This document shows, one piece after another, positions 1 through 7,331 of a stretch of DNA of 19,439 bases (positions within the stretch are counted from its first letter, which is position 1; each line of letters begins with the position of its first letter). Source of the DNA: Candidatus Cloacimonadota bacterium (GTDB lineage: Bacteria > Cloacimonadota > Cloacimonadia > Cloacimonadales > TCS61); assembly GCA_016931665.1 (NCBI GenBank), contig JAFGEH010000216.1, forward strand, positions 1 through 19,439. The letters are read 5' to 3'. The notes under the pieces are model-generated. The model had not been told where the DNA came from, made no database searches, and saw only the letters and a program-made list of their open reading frames with translations. The position numbers were made by a program, and so were the translations under genes.

Positions 1-2
1 GT

Positions 3-677
3 CCTGGCCGTCTACGTTATCGTTTTAGAAGAATGATCATCTATCTATCATTTACAATTATGCCCTGTGGCTTATTTTATGCTTTGAATAAAATGATATC
101 GACCTTCGTGATTAACAATCCTTATCAATACCATTCGTCTATATTACTCCGTGCGAATTTCCTGATAAAAACCCTGATTAGCTGGTTCTTGCCCTGGAGA
201 AATTATCCCGGCCTCACCTTATTGATAACGTTGATTGTTATCCTTATTATAACTCTGCTCTGTTATAAGAAACTGATGCTGAAGATCAGGGAGAATAATC
301 GCTTATTGCTAAGCTTAGGTATTATATCGATCGTGTTTATCTCAATATTTTTAATCAACCCTGATGCCAGTCAGATTAATGCAATCAGGAACATAAGCCC
401 TTTATATCTTCCTCTTCTGGTTTTACTACTGATTGTTATTGATTCATTCTGGGATATGATCAAAGAAAAAGGGGAAGGGGGGATAATTAATACTTTATTA
501 ATTTCTATCCTCTTACTGGTTTTAACTCTGCAGCCTATCGCTCAGATTTTTGAGACCATAAAGATAATGAGGTGTGATAGCTGCGATCTTGATAAGATTC
601 CAACATCCAAGCAGTTGGAATGGCAACAGACAGACAGCTGTATTGATAGTTTTAAGGGCTTATTCAATACAAGATGA
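3..677 (+). CDS. C-terminal part of a polytopic membrane protein (5' end outside the window)
   Basis: The reading frame is open to the left edge: codons before the first ATG (position 33) read PGRLRYRFRR without a stop, so the gene very probably starts outside the window. Counting from that ATG there are 214 residues with about five hydrophobic segments (roughly 1-20, 60-78, 91-109, 123-138, 151-170), separated by short basic loops. A soluble tail of about 40 residues carries a C-x2-C pair (Cys181, Cys184) and a further Cys203. Alternating membrane helices and a short polar tail resemble the C-terminal half of GT-C type glycosyltransferases (PMT/ArnT-like), but no catalytic motif lies in the visible part, so this is only a guess. 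A HAD-family gene follows after 19 bases on the same strand and may be co-transcribed. Confidence 0.7.
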   Translation, partial: PGRLRYRFRRMIIYLSFTIMPCGLFYALNKMISTFVINNPYQYHSSILLRANFLIKTLISWFLPWRNYPGLTLLITLIVILIITLLCYKKLMLKIRENNRLLLSLGIISIVFISIFLINPDASQINAIRNISPLYLPLLVLLLIVIDSFWDMIKEKGEGGIINTLLISILLLVLTLQPIAQIFETIKIMRCDSCDLDKIPTSKQLEWQQTDSCIDSFKGLFNTR

Positions 678-696
678 ACATTCGAGGAAAAAATCT

Positions 697-1167
697 ATGC
701 TAGAATTGAAAATTCCTGGCTGGAAAGTATTAAACATTAATCATCTTGTTTTAGATTTCAATGGGACTCTGGCTGAAGATGGAAGAATATTACCCGGAAT
801 CAAGGAGAAGCTGATAACGCTCTCAGAGAAGGTGGAGATTCACATTTTAACAGCAGACACCCATCAGGGAGTTAGAAAGAGTTTCCTGGGATGCAATTAT
901 CATATTGAGATTATTCCAGATTCATCCCAGGCCAGCTGCAAGTGCCAATATATACAACAACTGGGAGCTGATTCCGTTGTAGCTGTTGGCAATGGCAATA
1001 ACGATGCTTCCATGCTGGCCGAAGCAGCCCTGGGTATCGCAGTAATTCAGAGTGAGGGGGCTTCAGCCAGGACAATTGCAGCGGCGGATATAATATTTAA
1101 CGATATAGAAAAGGCCTTAGAAACTCTTAATAATCAATGCCGGCTGATTGCTTCATTGAGATGCTGA
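697..1167 (+). CDS. Small HAD-family hydrolase, soluble P-type-ATPase-like
   Basis: This is a 156-residue cytoplasmic protein with the HAD (haloacid dehalogenase) phosphatase motifs. Motif I is DFNGTLA with nucleophile Asp20, motif II is Thr52 in LTAD, a candidate motif III lysine is Lys82, and motif IV is GNGNNDASML with Asn102-Asp103. The second motif I residue, normally the acid/base Asp, is Asn22. I recall the same Asn in the stand-alone 'soluble P-type ATPase' group (COG4087), where the DxNGT form is usual. No cap domain is visible, which fits the short length. I chose the ATG at 697 because GAGGAAA lies 6 bases upstream. The open frame extends back to 574, but that part overlaps the preceding gene and lacks a ribosome binding site. 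The substrate cannot be inferred. Confidence 0.82.
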   Translation: MLELKIPGWKVLNINHLVLDFNGTLAEDGRILPGIKEKLITLSEKVEIHILTADTHQGVRKSFLGCNYHIEIIPDSSQASCKCQYIQQLGADSVVAVGNGNNDASMLAEAALGIAVIQSEGASARTIAAADIIFNDIEKALETLNNQCRLIASLRC

Positions 1168-1170
1168 TCC

Positions 1171-1211
1171 GGGCAGCAGAAATAATATCCTAATAATGAT
1201 ATTTCTTGCCC
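1171..1211. terminator. Possible bidirectional hairpin between the convergent HAD gene and rlmH
   Basis: The arms 1171-1189 and 1198-1211 pair as GGGCA, AGAAAT and ATC with two small bulges around an 8-base loop. The hairpin sits exactly where the plus-strand HAD gene (stop at 1167) and minus-strand rlmH (stop at 1190-1192) converge. On the plus strand it is followed by CTTTAAAATT, a weak T run. It could end transcription from both sides, but the bulges and poor T tract make this tentative. Confidence 0.35.
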
Positions 1212-1648
1212 TTTAAAATTGTAAAAGCGCGGTAAATCTGCTCTGCCAGTAATAACCTGATCATTTGATGAGTAAAAGTGAATGGTGAAAAACTAAGCAG
1301 ATAGTCCACAGACTTGATGACATTGGCGGATAATCCGTATACCCCGCCTATAATGAATTGGATATCTTTGGCAAGATGGCTATTCATAAAAGCAGCAAAT
1401 TCCATTGAATTCATCAGGTTACCTTTTTCATCAAGTGCTATCTTAAAACTGCCGGGATGTATATACCTGAGTATAATTTCAGATTCTTTCAGTTTAACAA
1501 ATTCTTCCGTTGAATTTGAAGACAATTTATGATCTGGTAGTATTTTCATGCTGATCGGACAATATCGGGCTATTCTGGGCAGATATTCGTTCAGTCCGCT
1601 GGTAACATAATCCTGCCGGGCTTTACCCAGACAAATTATCTCAATCAT
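1190..1648 (-). CDS. rlmH: 23S rRNA (pseudouridine-1915-N3)-methyltransferase RlmH
   Basis: This 152-residue protein matches the length and pattern of RlmH, the SPOUT-class enzyme that methylates pseudouridine 1915 of helix 69 in 23S rRNA using S-adenosylmethionine. The knotted SAM-binding region is clear: FIIGG-VYGLS at about 98-107, then TFTHQMIRLLLAEQIYRA at about 124-141, and the characteristic C-terminal KGKKYHY tail at 146-152. Family-conserved His127, Arg131, Glu136 and Tyr139-Arg140 are all present. It lies 13 bases downstream of the ptb-like gene on the same strand and is probably expressed from that gene's promoter. No strong ribosome binding site precedes the ATG. Confidence 0.95.
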   Translation of the reverse strand: MIEIICLGKARQDYVTSGLNEYLPRIARYCPISMKILPDHKLSSNSTEEFVKLKESEIILRYIHPGSFKIALDEKGNLMNSMEFAAFMNSHLAKDIQFIIGGVYGLSANVIKSVDYLLSFSPFTFTHQMIRLLLAEQIYRAFTILKGKKYHY

Positions 1649-1661
1649 GAAATAATGATAA

Positions 1662-2555
1662 TCAGGAGCAGATTATACCAAGAGCTATTGAATTCAATTT
1701 GGTCTGGGAATCATCGGACCTGGATGTTATCAATATTGGTGCCTGAGCACCCATCACGACATGACCCACCTGCAGATGGGCATAATATGTCAGAGCTTTA
1801 CCGAAAGTATTGCCGGTTTCAATACTTGGCATTATCAACACATCAGCGAAACCGGCGACATGAGACTCTATCCCTTTAATGCGAGCGGATTCGAGTGAAA
1901 TGGCATTATCAAGAGCGAGAGGACCATCCACAATACATCCCGGGATCTGCCCTCTCCGATTCATTTGAGTGATAATGGCTGCATCGACGGTGGCCGGCAT
2001 TTTGAGATTTATTATTTCCACAGCAGCTATCAGGGCTACTCGAGGTTCAGGATTCCCCAGGGCATGAGCAACTTTAACCGTATTATTGATCAGGAAGATC
2101 TTTTCTTCGACGGTGGGATACATAACTATCCCGCCGTCGGTCATCAACGTAAGTCTGTCGGGAGTTTCAAAGACAAATACATCCGACAGCATACCAGTTG
2201 TCTGCAATCCCCTTTCCTTGTTCAGAATAACATTCATTAATTGAGAGGTTGTTATTTTACCTTTGAGTATAAGTCCGGCATTCCCTTTCTTCACTTCAGA
2301 TACAGCTATTTGGACACAGGTGTCGGGAGAAGATTCGTTAATGATTTCAAAAGCCGATTCCAGAGCTGGATCCTGATCTCTGATCATGCTGCGAATTATC
2401 TTTTCTTCTCCGATCAAAATGAAATCAGCTATACCTTCGGATTTACCTTCGATGGCAGCTTTGATGGAAGATATTGTGTCAGCACCAGGTATAACCACCC
2501 GCTGAGATGGCCTGGACTTGACTGTCTCCCATAATTCAGAAAAGCTTTTTATCAT
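1662..2555 (-). CDS. ptb: Phosphate butyryltransferase / phosphate acetyltransferase family protein
   Basis: The 297-residue protein is of the Pta/Ptb family, which transfers acyl groups between CoA and phosphate (acyl-CoA + Pi to acyl phosphate + CoA). Its length is typical of phosphate butyryltransferase. Visible family features are MTDGG at 138-142, YPTVEEK at 146-152, VDGPLALDNA at 209-218, PSIETGN with Lys253, and the C-terminal GAQAPILITSRSDD stretch at 269-282. Ptb usually pairs with butyrate kinase (buk) to make ATP from butyryl- or branched-chain acyl-CoA. No kinase gene is in this window, so substrate chain length is undecided and a phosphate acetyltransferase role remains possible. 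The start is supported by GGAGGAG just upstream. The gene is divergent from the M23 peptidase gene and followed by rlmH. Confidence 0.88.
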   Translation of the reverse strand: MIKSFSELWETVKSRPSQRVVIPGADTISSIKAAIEGKSEGIADFILIGEEKIIRSMIRDQDPALESAFEIINESSPDTCVQIAVSEVKKGNAGLILKGKITTSQLMNVILNKERGLQTTGMLSDVFVFETPDRLTLMTDGGIVMYPTVEEKIFLINNTVKVAHALGNPEPRVALIAAVEIINLKMPATVDAAIITQMNRRGQIPGCIVDGPLALDNAISLESARIKGIESHVAGFADVLIMPSIETGNTFGKALTYYAHLQVGHVVMGAQAPILITSRSDDSQTKLNSIALGIICS

Positions 2556-2713
2556 CTCTCCTCCGATTTTTTGAGGGATAAGATCAGCTTGAAAAATTAA
2601 CGGTCAAGAAATTTATTCTGCTGTTAATTATAACATGTATCTCTATCATCCTGAAATTCCTTGACATTAAACTGTTCTATTCTTCTCGTTGTGACAATTG
2701 TATAAGGAAGATT
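2556..2713. other. Divergent intergenic region between ptb and the M23 peptidase gene
   Basis: This 158-base spacer must hold promoters for two divergent transcripts. Toward ptb there is the extended -10 noted at 2627-2635 and a ribosome binding site GGAGG at 2560-2564. Toward the peptidase gene there is TTGACA at 2661-2666, but no convincing -10 at 16-18 bases. AAGGAAG at 2704-2710 is the peptidase ribosome binding site. Just before it, TTGTGACAATTGT (2689-2701) contains the perfect 8-base palindrome ACAATTGT, a possible operator or a chance AT-rich palindrome. Confidence 0.4.
2627..2635 (-). promoter_or_regulatory. Extended -10 promoter for ptb-rlmH
   Basis: Read on the minus strand this is TGTTATAAT, a perfect TGn extended -10 with hexamer TATAAT at 2632-2627. 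The sequence 17 bases further upstream (TTCAGG) is a poor -35, which is acceptable for extended -10 promoters. Transcription would begin near 2620, giving a leader of about 65 bases before the ptb ATG. This uses the Escherichia coli sigma-70 consensus; the primary sigma factor of this lineage may differ. Confidence 0.42.
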
Positions 2714-3649
2714 ATGGCTTTAAAAAAGAGATGGTTTATTACATTAACATCGACCGAGTATTCGCGGCCGATTAATTTCGTTATATCCCGAAATGCTGGA
2801 ATTACAATGGCCGTTATGCTTGGTCTTTCAATTATAATTCTGCTTGCCGGCATATATTATGCTGTTTATAATCAAACGCGGATTTATGCCGCCCAGCATC
2901 TCCTTGCCGAGAATGAACTTCTGAGGGATAAGATCGAATCCCTCTCCACAGAAATCGATTCCATTCTTACCAAGCTGAGATTGATGGAGGAATGGGAAGA
3001 CGAGATCAGGTCTGAAAAGAATCTTAAAACAATCGACAAAGATATACGCGAGATGGGAATCGGCGGTATACCCCAGGTTGACACTACCTTCTATTTCGAT
3101 TCCGGATTGAATCTGAATTTCAATCTGCTTCTTAGTAAGTTAGCCAAATTGAACAACAAAGTTGAATTTGATTATCAAACGCATCAGGAGCTGCTGGATC
3201 AGGTTAAACTGAAGGAACTGCTTTACAGGAATACACCCTCGATCTACCCGACTTACGGCCGGATAACAGACAGCTTCGGCTGGCGCATTCATCCTCTCAC
3301 CAAAAAGAGTACTTTCCATAATGGACTTGATATCGGGAATAAAATAGGCACTCCTGTGTACGCTACAGCTGATGGAGTAGTAAAAAACGTTACCAAAATG
3401 AAGTTGATTGGAAATTATGTGGTGATTTCCCATAAATTCGGTTATCAAACTGGCTATGGTCACCTTCATAAAATACTGGTTGCTCCGGGTGAGCAGGTAA
3501 AAAGGGGACAGATAATAGCCCTGATGGGTAATTCTGGCAGATCAACCGGCACTCATTTACATTATGAGGTTTTAAGATACAACAAACATAGAAATCCCTA
3601 TAATTATCTAAATAAACTTGAAGATGATATCATTTTATCCAGTGATTAA
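2714..3649 (+). CDS. Membrane-anchored M23 (LytM-type) peptidoglycan endopeptidase
   Basis: This 311-residue envelope protein has a cytoplasmic N-terminus of about 30 residues and one transmembrane helix at about 31-51. A periplasmic coiled coil spans about 60-105 (heptad-like Leu/Ile with Glu/Lys), followed by a linker and a C-terminal M23 domain at about 180-300. The zinc site is complete: His202 and Asp206 in HNGLD, His250/His252 in GYGHLH, and His281/His283 in THLHYEV. A competent metallo-endopeptidase that cuts peptidoglycan cross-links is therefore expected. Membrane anchor, coiled coil and LytM order recall MepM- and EnvC-type proteins; EnvC/NlpD types usually lack the full metal site, so this one is more likely to be an enzyme. 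AAGGAAG precedes the ATG. It heads the long plus-strand gene run that later includes an FtsEX-like pair. Confidence 0.92.
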   Translation: MALKKRWFITLTSTEYSRPINFVISRNAGITMAVMLGLSIIILLAGIYYAVYNQTRIYAAQHLLAENELLRDKIESLSTEIDSILTKLRLMEEWEDEIRSEKNLKTIDKDIREMGIGGIPQVDTTFYFDSGLNLNFNLLLSKLAKLNNKVEFDYQTHQELLDQVKLKELLYRNTPSIYPTYGRITDSFGWRIHPLTKKSTFHNGLDIGNKIGTPVYATADGVVKNVTKMKLIGNYVVISHKFGYQTGYGHLHKILVAPGEQVKRGQIIALMGNSGRSTGTHLHYEVLRYNKHRNPYNYLNKLEDDIILSSD

Positions 3650-3682
3650 TATTCAGAGATTTCTGTACAAGTGATACAGTTT

Positions 3683-3934
3683 ATGGATCAAAAGAAATCC
3701 GATAAAGGCAAGGTCTTGAAGAGCGAACTAAAATTTGAAAAAGCCATTATTCGCCTTGAACAGATCGTTACCGAGCTTGAATCGGGAGTGGATGAGCTTG
3801 ATAAGGTTGTAGCTCTTTTCGAAGAGGGTTCGCAATTAATTTCTATCTGCAATACCAAGCTGAGTAAGATCGAGAACAAAATTGAATTCCTAGTCAAAGA
3901 CCTGAATAATCCGCAGAAAGCAGGAAAGGAATAA
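3683..3934 (+). CDS. xseB: Exodeoxyribonuclease VII small subunit
   Basis: This 83-residue helical protein matches XseB, the small subunit of exonuclease VII, which with XseA degrades single-stranded DNA from both ends in mismatch and other repair. The hallmark region reads KFEKAIIRLEQIVTELESG (about 17-35), then ELDKVV-LFEEGSQLI, which folds as a two-helix coiled coil. The start is uncertain: a GTG at 3671 would add four residues, and neither start has a strong Shine-Dalgarno sequence. I prefer the ATG at 3683. The large subunit xseA is not in the window. Placing xseB directly before ispA (6-base gap) is a common bacterial arrangement. Confidence 0.9.
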   Translation: MDQKKSDKGKVLKSELKFEKAIIRLEQIVTELESGVDELDKVVALFEEGSQLISICNTKLSKIENKIEFLVKDLNNPQKAGKE

Positions 3935-3940
3935 CCGGTA

Positions 3941-4828
3941 ATGAATAAAATGCTTCTCAAGAAAGACCTTAAGGAAAAGAGGGAATTGGTCAATATCGAG
4001 GTTGACAGGTTCCTTCCCCGTAAGGACGAATACCCCAAACAGATACATAAAGCAATGCGACATACTCTTTTTGCCGGCGGGAAGAGACTGAGGCCCTATC
4101 TTCTCATTAATACCTACCTGTTATTTGCTGATGAAATCAGGAAGATCCTGCTGGTTGCCGGTGCGGTTGAAATGCTGCACAGTTACACATTAATTCATGA
4201 TGATCTGCCTGAAATAGACAACGATGACTATCGTCGCGGTAAACGATCATGTCATATTATCTACGGATCTGATATTGCTTTGCTGGCGGGTGATGCTTTA
4301 CTGGTTTATGCCTTTGAGGCCTTGAACCTTGCTCCGATTGATGAACGGCTTAAACTGAACATGATCCGTGAAATGGCTATTGAAGCGGGTCATAGCGGGC
4401 TTATAGCTGGACAAATGGTGGATATACTGAGTGAAGGAAAGAAAATTGATAAGGATGTTCTTGAATACATCCATAATAATAAAACAGCTCGTCTGATCAA
4501 ACTTCCAATAAGGTTCGGCTGTTATCTGGCAGAAGCTCCCGAGGAAGATCAGGCCAGGATGGAGAAATTCGGAGAAAAAATCGGTTTAGCTTTTCAGATT
4601 GTAGATGATATCCTCGATGTGGAAGGCCAGGATAAGACCCTGGGGAAAAGCACTGGTAAAGATGTCCAGGTAAAGAAAGCTACTTTTCCTGCTGTTTATG
4701 GCTTGGAGAAATCCAAGAATATGGCGCGTAAATTGATTGAAGAGGCAAAAAACCTGCTGGATCCCTACGGAGAGAAAGCAGATATTCTAAGATTGCTCTG
4801 TGATTTCATCTACAATAGGAAATTTTAA
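3941..4828 (+). CDS. ispA: Polyprenyl diphosphate synthase, probably farnesyl diphosphate synthase
   Basis: This 295-residue trans-isoprenyl diphosphate synthase elongates dimethylallyl diphosphate with isopentenyl diphosphate, feeding undecaprenyl carrier and quinone side-chain synthesis. Conserved sites are GGKRLRP (46-52), the first Asp-rich motif DDLPEID (Asp87, Asp88, Asp93) with the two-residue insertion of bacterial type II enzymes, RRGKRSCH just after it, KTARL (181-185), the second Asp-rich motif DDILD (222-226), and the GKSTGKD-KKATFP stretch (235-250). Tyr82, five residues before the first Asp-rich motif, is the aromatic floor residue that in Geobacillus farnesyl synthase limits products to C15, so FPP is the likely product. 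GGAAAGGA 10 bases upstream supports the first ATG. Confidence 0.93.
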   Translation: MNKMLLKKDLKEKRELVNIEVDRFLPRKDEYPKQIHKAMRHTLFAGGKRLRPYLLINTYLLFADEIRKILLVAGAVEMLHSYTLIHDDLPEIDNDDYRRGKRSCHIIYGSDIALLAGDALLVYAFEALNLAPIDERLKLNMIREMAIEAGHSGLIAGQMVDILSEGKKIDKDVLEYIHNNKTARLIKLPIRFGCYLAEAPEEDQARMEKFGEKIGLAFQIVDDILDVEGQDKTLGKSTGKDVQVKKATFPAVYGLEKSKNMARKLIEEAKNLLDPYGEKADILRLLCDFIYNRKF

Positions 4829-4873
4829 GATCCCATTAACAGAAATTATAATTAATCATCCTGAAAGAAGTCA

Positions 4874-5320
4874 ATGATAAAAGTTATAATCCAGAAACTT
4901 ACCCCCCATGCCAGAACTCCGGAAAGAATGACTTCTCTGGCGGCAGGTTATGATCTTTATTCCAGTAATGCAGAAATAATCGAAATACCTCCTGCCAGCA
5001 TGAAAGTTATCCCCACTGGCATTGCCCTAAGCCTGCCCGCTGGTTACGAAGCCCAGATCCGCCCCCGCAGCGGCCTGGCCAGTCAATATCAGATTGGAAT
5101 TCTTAATTCCCCGGGCACAATTGATGCCGATTATCGCGGTGAAATTAAAGTAATATTATTTAATTTCGGGGAAAGAATTTTTACAGTAAAACCTTATTCC
5201 AGGATAGCACAAATGATTTTTACCCGTCATGAGACAATAGAATTTGAAGAAAGAATTAAACTGGACCAGACTGAGAGGGACAAAGGGGGATTCGGGCATA
5301 CAGATCAGGATAAGGCCTGA
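4874..5320 (+). CDS. dut: Deoxyuridine 5'-triphosphate nucleotidohydrolase (dUTPase)
   Basis: This 148-residue protein is a standard trimeric dUTPase, which hydrolyses dUTP to dUMP and pyrophosphate and keeps uracil out of DNA. All five family motifs are present in order: AAGYDLYS (23-30), RPRSGLA (63-69), GTIDADYRGE (81-90) with catalytic Asp84 and uracil-facing Tyr87, YSRIAQMIF (108-116), and the C-terminal arm RDKGGFGHT (135-143). The arm has Asp in place of the usual Gly after Arg, a mild variation. GAAAGAAG precedes the ATG. The next gene starts on the base after this stop codon (TGA then ATG), implying coupled translation. Confidence 0.96.
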   Translation: MIKVIIQKLTPHARTPERMTSLAAGYDLYSSNAEIIEIPPASMKVIPTGIALSLPAGYEAQIRPRSGLASQYQIGILNSPGTIDADYRGEIKVILFNFGERIFTVKPYSRIAQMIFTRHETIEFEERIKLDQTERDKGGFGHTDQDKA

Positions 5321-5941
5321 ATGATTCACAATCCTTCTGTCCTGCTTCCATTTGGTAAGAAAATATTACAGAATTCTCCAGGCCAGGGCATTTCAAGTGA
5401 TACCGAATTTCTGGTGAGAACGATCCTGGCAAAGGAAACCGCCGAGAATCTGCGTTTGCTGGATCTGGGAAGCGGCAATGGTATTATATCTATCATGATC
5501 TCCCATTATAAAAAGAGCTGGAAGTGTTGCGGACTGGAAATCAATCCCCTTCTGCATGAACTTGCCATTGAGAATGCCCGTTTATCGGGCAGTAAATCCC
5601 GGTTTATTTTAGGTGACCTCAGAAATTTCGACAGCGCTGAGAAATTTGATCTGATTACCTCCAATCCTCCCTACTACCCCTGTAAGCATGGCCATTTAAG
5701 CCCGAACCCGGAAAGAGCAGCTTCCCGGCATGAAATACTTTGCAGAATTGATGACATTATCGCTGCGGTCTGCAGAGTTATGAAGGATACCGGAACAGCC
5801 TATATAATGTATCCTGAAAGCCGCTGGCTGGAATTTGAAAAAAAAACAAAAAAAGTTGACCTAATAATTAGGCATAAGAATATAACAGAAAATACGAAAA
5901 AAGTAAGATTTATTGCCGAAGTGGAGAAATATCGGAAATGA
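5321..5941 (+). CDS. TrmN6/YfiC-like N6-adenine methyltransferase (tRNA1(Val) A37 type)
   Basis: This 206-residue class I SAM-dependent methyltransferase has the SAM-binding motif DLGSGNG at 48-54, acidic Glu73 and Asp99 at the ends of strands 2 and 3, and the catalytic NPPY motif at 115-118 typical of exocyclic-amine methyltransferases. NPPY followed by ERAASRHE at 131-138 is the pattern of the COG4123 family, whose E. coli member YfiC (TrmN6) makes m6A37 in tRNA1(Val). The protein is shorter at the C-terminus than the roughly 245-residue E. coli enzyme. No RNA-binding extension is seen, so substrate identity is inferred. It abuts dut upstream and shares an ATGA overlap with the next gene. 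Confidence 0.85.
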   Translation: MIHNPSVLLPFGKKILQNSPGQGISSDTEFLVRTILAKETAENLRLLDLGSGNGIISIMISHYKKSWKCCGLEINPLLHELAIENARLSGSKSRFILGDLRNFDSAEKFDLITSNPPYYPCKHGHLSPNPERAASRHEILCRIDDIIAAVCRVMKDTGTAYIMYPESRWLEFEKKTKKVDLIIRHKNITENTKKVRFIAEVEKYRK

Positions 5942-6555
5942 TCCAGATAGAGAATCTGATCCTGAACCGCCAGAAAGATATTATTCTGACTATTGAAAAT
6001 TTAAAATTGGATAAGGGCAGGAAGATATTGCTGGTTGGGGACAATGACAGTGGTAAAAGCATTCTTATCAAAACACTTCATGGTTCCTATCATCATTTCA
6101 AAGGCAATATCTTATTTAATGATAGAGCCAGATTGTTTCCCAGAAAAAAGGAACACTCTCTTCTGGTGGATAATACGTGTCAGGTACTTAATGATGAAAA
6201 TGTCTGGAAAAATCTCACTCTCCCCTGGTCCGAAATATCTGCCACCAGAAAACAGAAGATGCTTGATTTGTGCAAAATAGCGGGACTACAGGAAAACCTC
6301 AGCATTAAACTGGGCTTATTATCTTTTTCAGCTCAGAAAATGGTGGAATTGATCAGAGCGGCAGTACAGCTTCCCTTATTATTGCTGCTTGATGATTTCG
6401 ACAACTACTTCGATGCAAAAAAAGAAGAAATTGCCCTTGAGATTTGTAATTATGCCGTTAACAGTGGCAGCACTGTGCTGGCAACCAGCAAAAGACTTCT
6501 GACTGGATTTGACCAGACCTTCCGTATCCAGAATAATCGGGTGGTAAGCTTGTGA
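5938..6555 (+). CDS. FtsE-like ABC ATPase with degenerate catalytic motifs
   Basis: This 205-residue single-domain ABC ATPase starts in an ATGA overlap with the methyltransferase and ends in a GTGA overlap with an FtsX-like permease gene. Walker A is intact (GDNDSGKS, 34-41). By my alignment to FtsE the rest is not. The Q-loop region reads LLVDNT with Asp78 where Gln is expected. The signature LSGGEQ is replaced by LSFSAQ near 128-133. Walker B is LLLLLDDFD with Asp153 in place of the catalytic Glu, and the H-loop region ATSKR (182-186) has Ser instead of His. Nucleotide binding seems possible, while hydrolysis is probably slow or absent. The FtsE assignment comes mainly from the partner gene and size; a LolD- or MacB-type ATPase is less likely. 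Confidence 0.82.
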   Translation: MIQIENLILNRQKDIILTIENLKLDKGRKILLVGDNDSGKSILIKTLHGSYHHFKGNILFNDRARLFPRKKEHSLLVDNTCQVLNDENVWKNLTLPWSEISATRKQKMLDLCKIAGLQENLSIKLGLLSFSAQKMVELIRAAVQLPLLLLLDDFDNYFDAKKEEIALEICNYAVNSGSTVLATSKRLLTGFDQTFRIQNNRVVSL

Positions 6556-7331
6556 GAAAAGGTATAATCCTTGCACTGCTGGTGTGTCTGATTATTCTGG
6601 GAAGTTGGAACTTTCTGCATATTTTTATCCAGCATAAGAGAATTGAAATTAAGAATAATATTCAGAGTATTCCATTCTTTCTCATCTCCAGATATATTGA
6701 AACTCTGCATCTGGCGGCTGTCAAGCTTGATTCTCTCGGTTATATTGCCAACATAAGTTGGGAACCCGATTCGCTAGTTGCCCGGAAATTGTACTCAACT
6801 TATAATTTGCAGGAAGCAGGAAACATTCTGGACCAATACCGATTACCTCATGTAATGCAGATATTTCTGCGCGGGGATAAAATTAACATGGAAGAATTTG
6901 TCCGGTTCCGCGATTATTTTAAAAACTTCAGTGGCATCCAGATCGGATATAATGAACAGCAATATACAAAACTTTTTAATGAAGAATTATCGCTTCGTAA
7001 AATTTACCTGCCGGTAAATATAATAATTATTGTACTAACGGTTCTTATTCTGACTGTTCTGCAAATTCATAATGAAACCCGGAGTGATTATTTCTGGCAG
7101 ATATACAAACGAGCAGGGGGCAGAAAAAATACCCGTAATCGAAATTACTGGGAAAAATCCCTGATTCTCGTGTTTGCTCCGCTAACGTTGAACATCGGAA
7201 TTTACTTTTTAATGTTAAGTTATGAAGTTGTTTCATGGAAAATTGATCCGAGATTGTTTATTCTTGAAGGGGTTACAATTCTCTTCAGTGTAATCCTGAC
7301 CAGAATAATACTGGAAGACAAGTTCTCATGA
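6552..7331 (+). CDS. ftsX: FtsX-like cell division / envelope permease
   Basis: This 259-residue inner-membrane protein has FtsX topology: a short cytoplasmic N-terminus, transmembrane helix 1 (about 5-27), a periplasmic domain of roughly 120 residues, then three helices (about 152-172, 203-224, 235-253). LPHVMQIFL at 98-106 matches the conserved 'PLP-x-x-L-x-V' segment of the FtsX periplasmic domain. FtsX with FtsE relays a cytoplasmic signal to peptidoglycan hydrolases or their activators during division and elongation. The start is a GTG overlapping the previous stop (GTGA), and the end overlaps pgsA (ATGA). No separate ribosome binding site is evident at the GTG, so translation probably depends on the upstream ATPase gene. 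Sequence similarity is low and topology carries much of the call. Confidence 0.8.
   Translation: MRKGIILALLVCLIILGSWNFLHIFIQHKRIEIKNNIQSIPFFLISRYIETLHLAAVKLDSLGYIANISWEPDSLVARKLYSTYNLQEAGNILDQYRLPHVMQIFLRGDKINMEEFVRFRDYFKNFSGIQIGYNEQQYTKLFNEELSLRKIYLPVNIIIIVLTVLILTVLQIHNETRSDYFWQIYKRAGGRKNTRNRNYWEKSLILVFAPLTLNIGIYFLMLSYEVVSWKIDPRLFILEGVTILFSVILTRIILEDKFS

Noticed and set aside
574..696. Longer version of the HAD hydrolase starting at 574
   Set aside because: The extra 41 codons overlap the upstream gene, lack a ribosome binding site and do not resemble a HAD N-terminus. The ATG at 697 has GAGGAAA and begins just before motif I.
1965..2534. Two plus-strand open frames opposite ptb
   Set aside because: They are mirror frames of a gene with strong family motifs, and their translations lack recognisable structure.
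2661..2700. Complete sigma-70 promoter for the M23 peptidase gene around TTGACA at 2661
   Set aside because: No recognisable -10 hexamer lies 16-18 bases downstream; only the -35-like hexamer is present.
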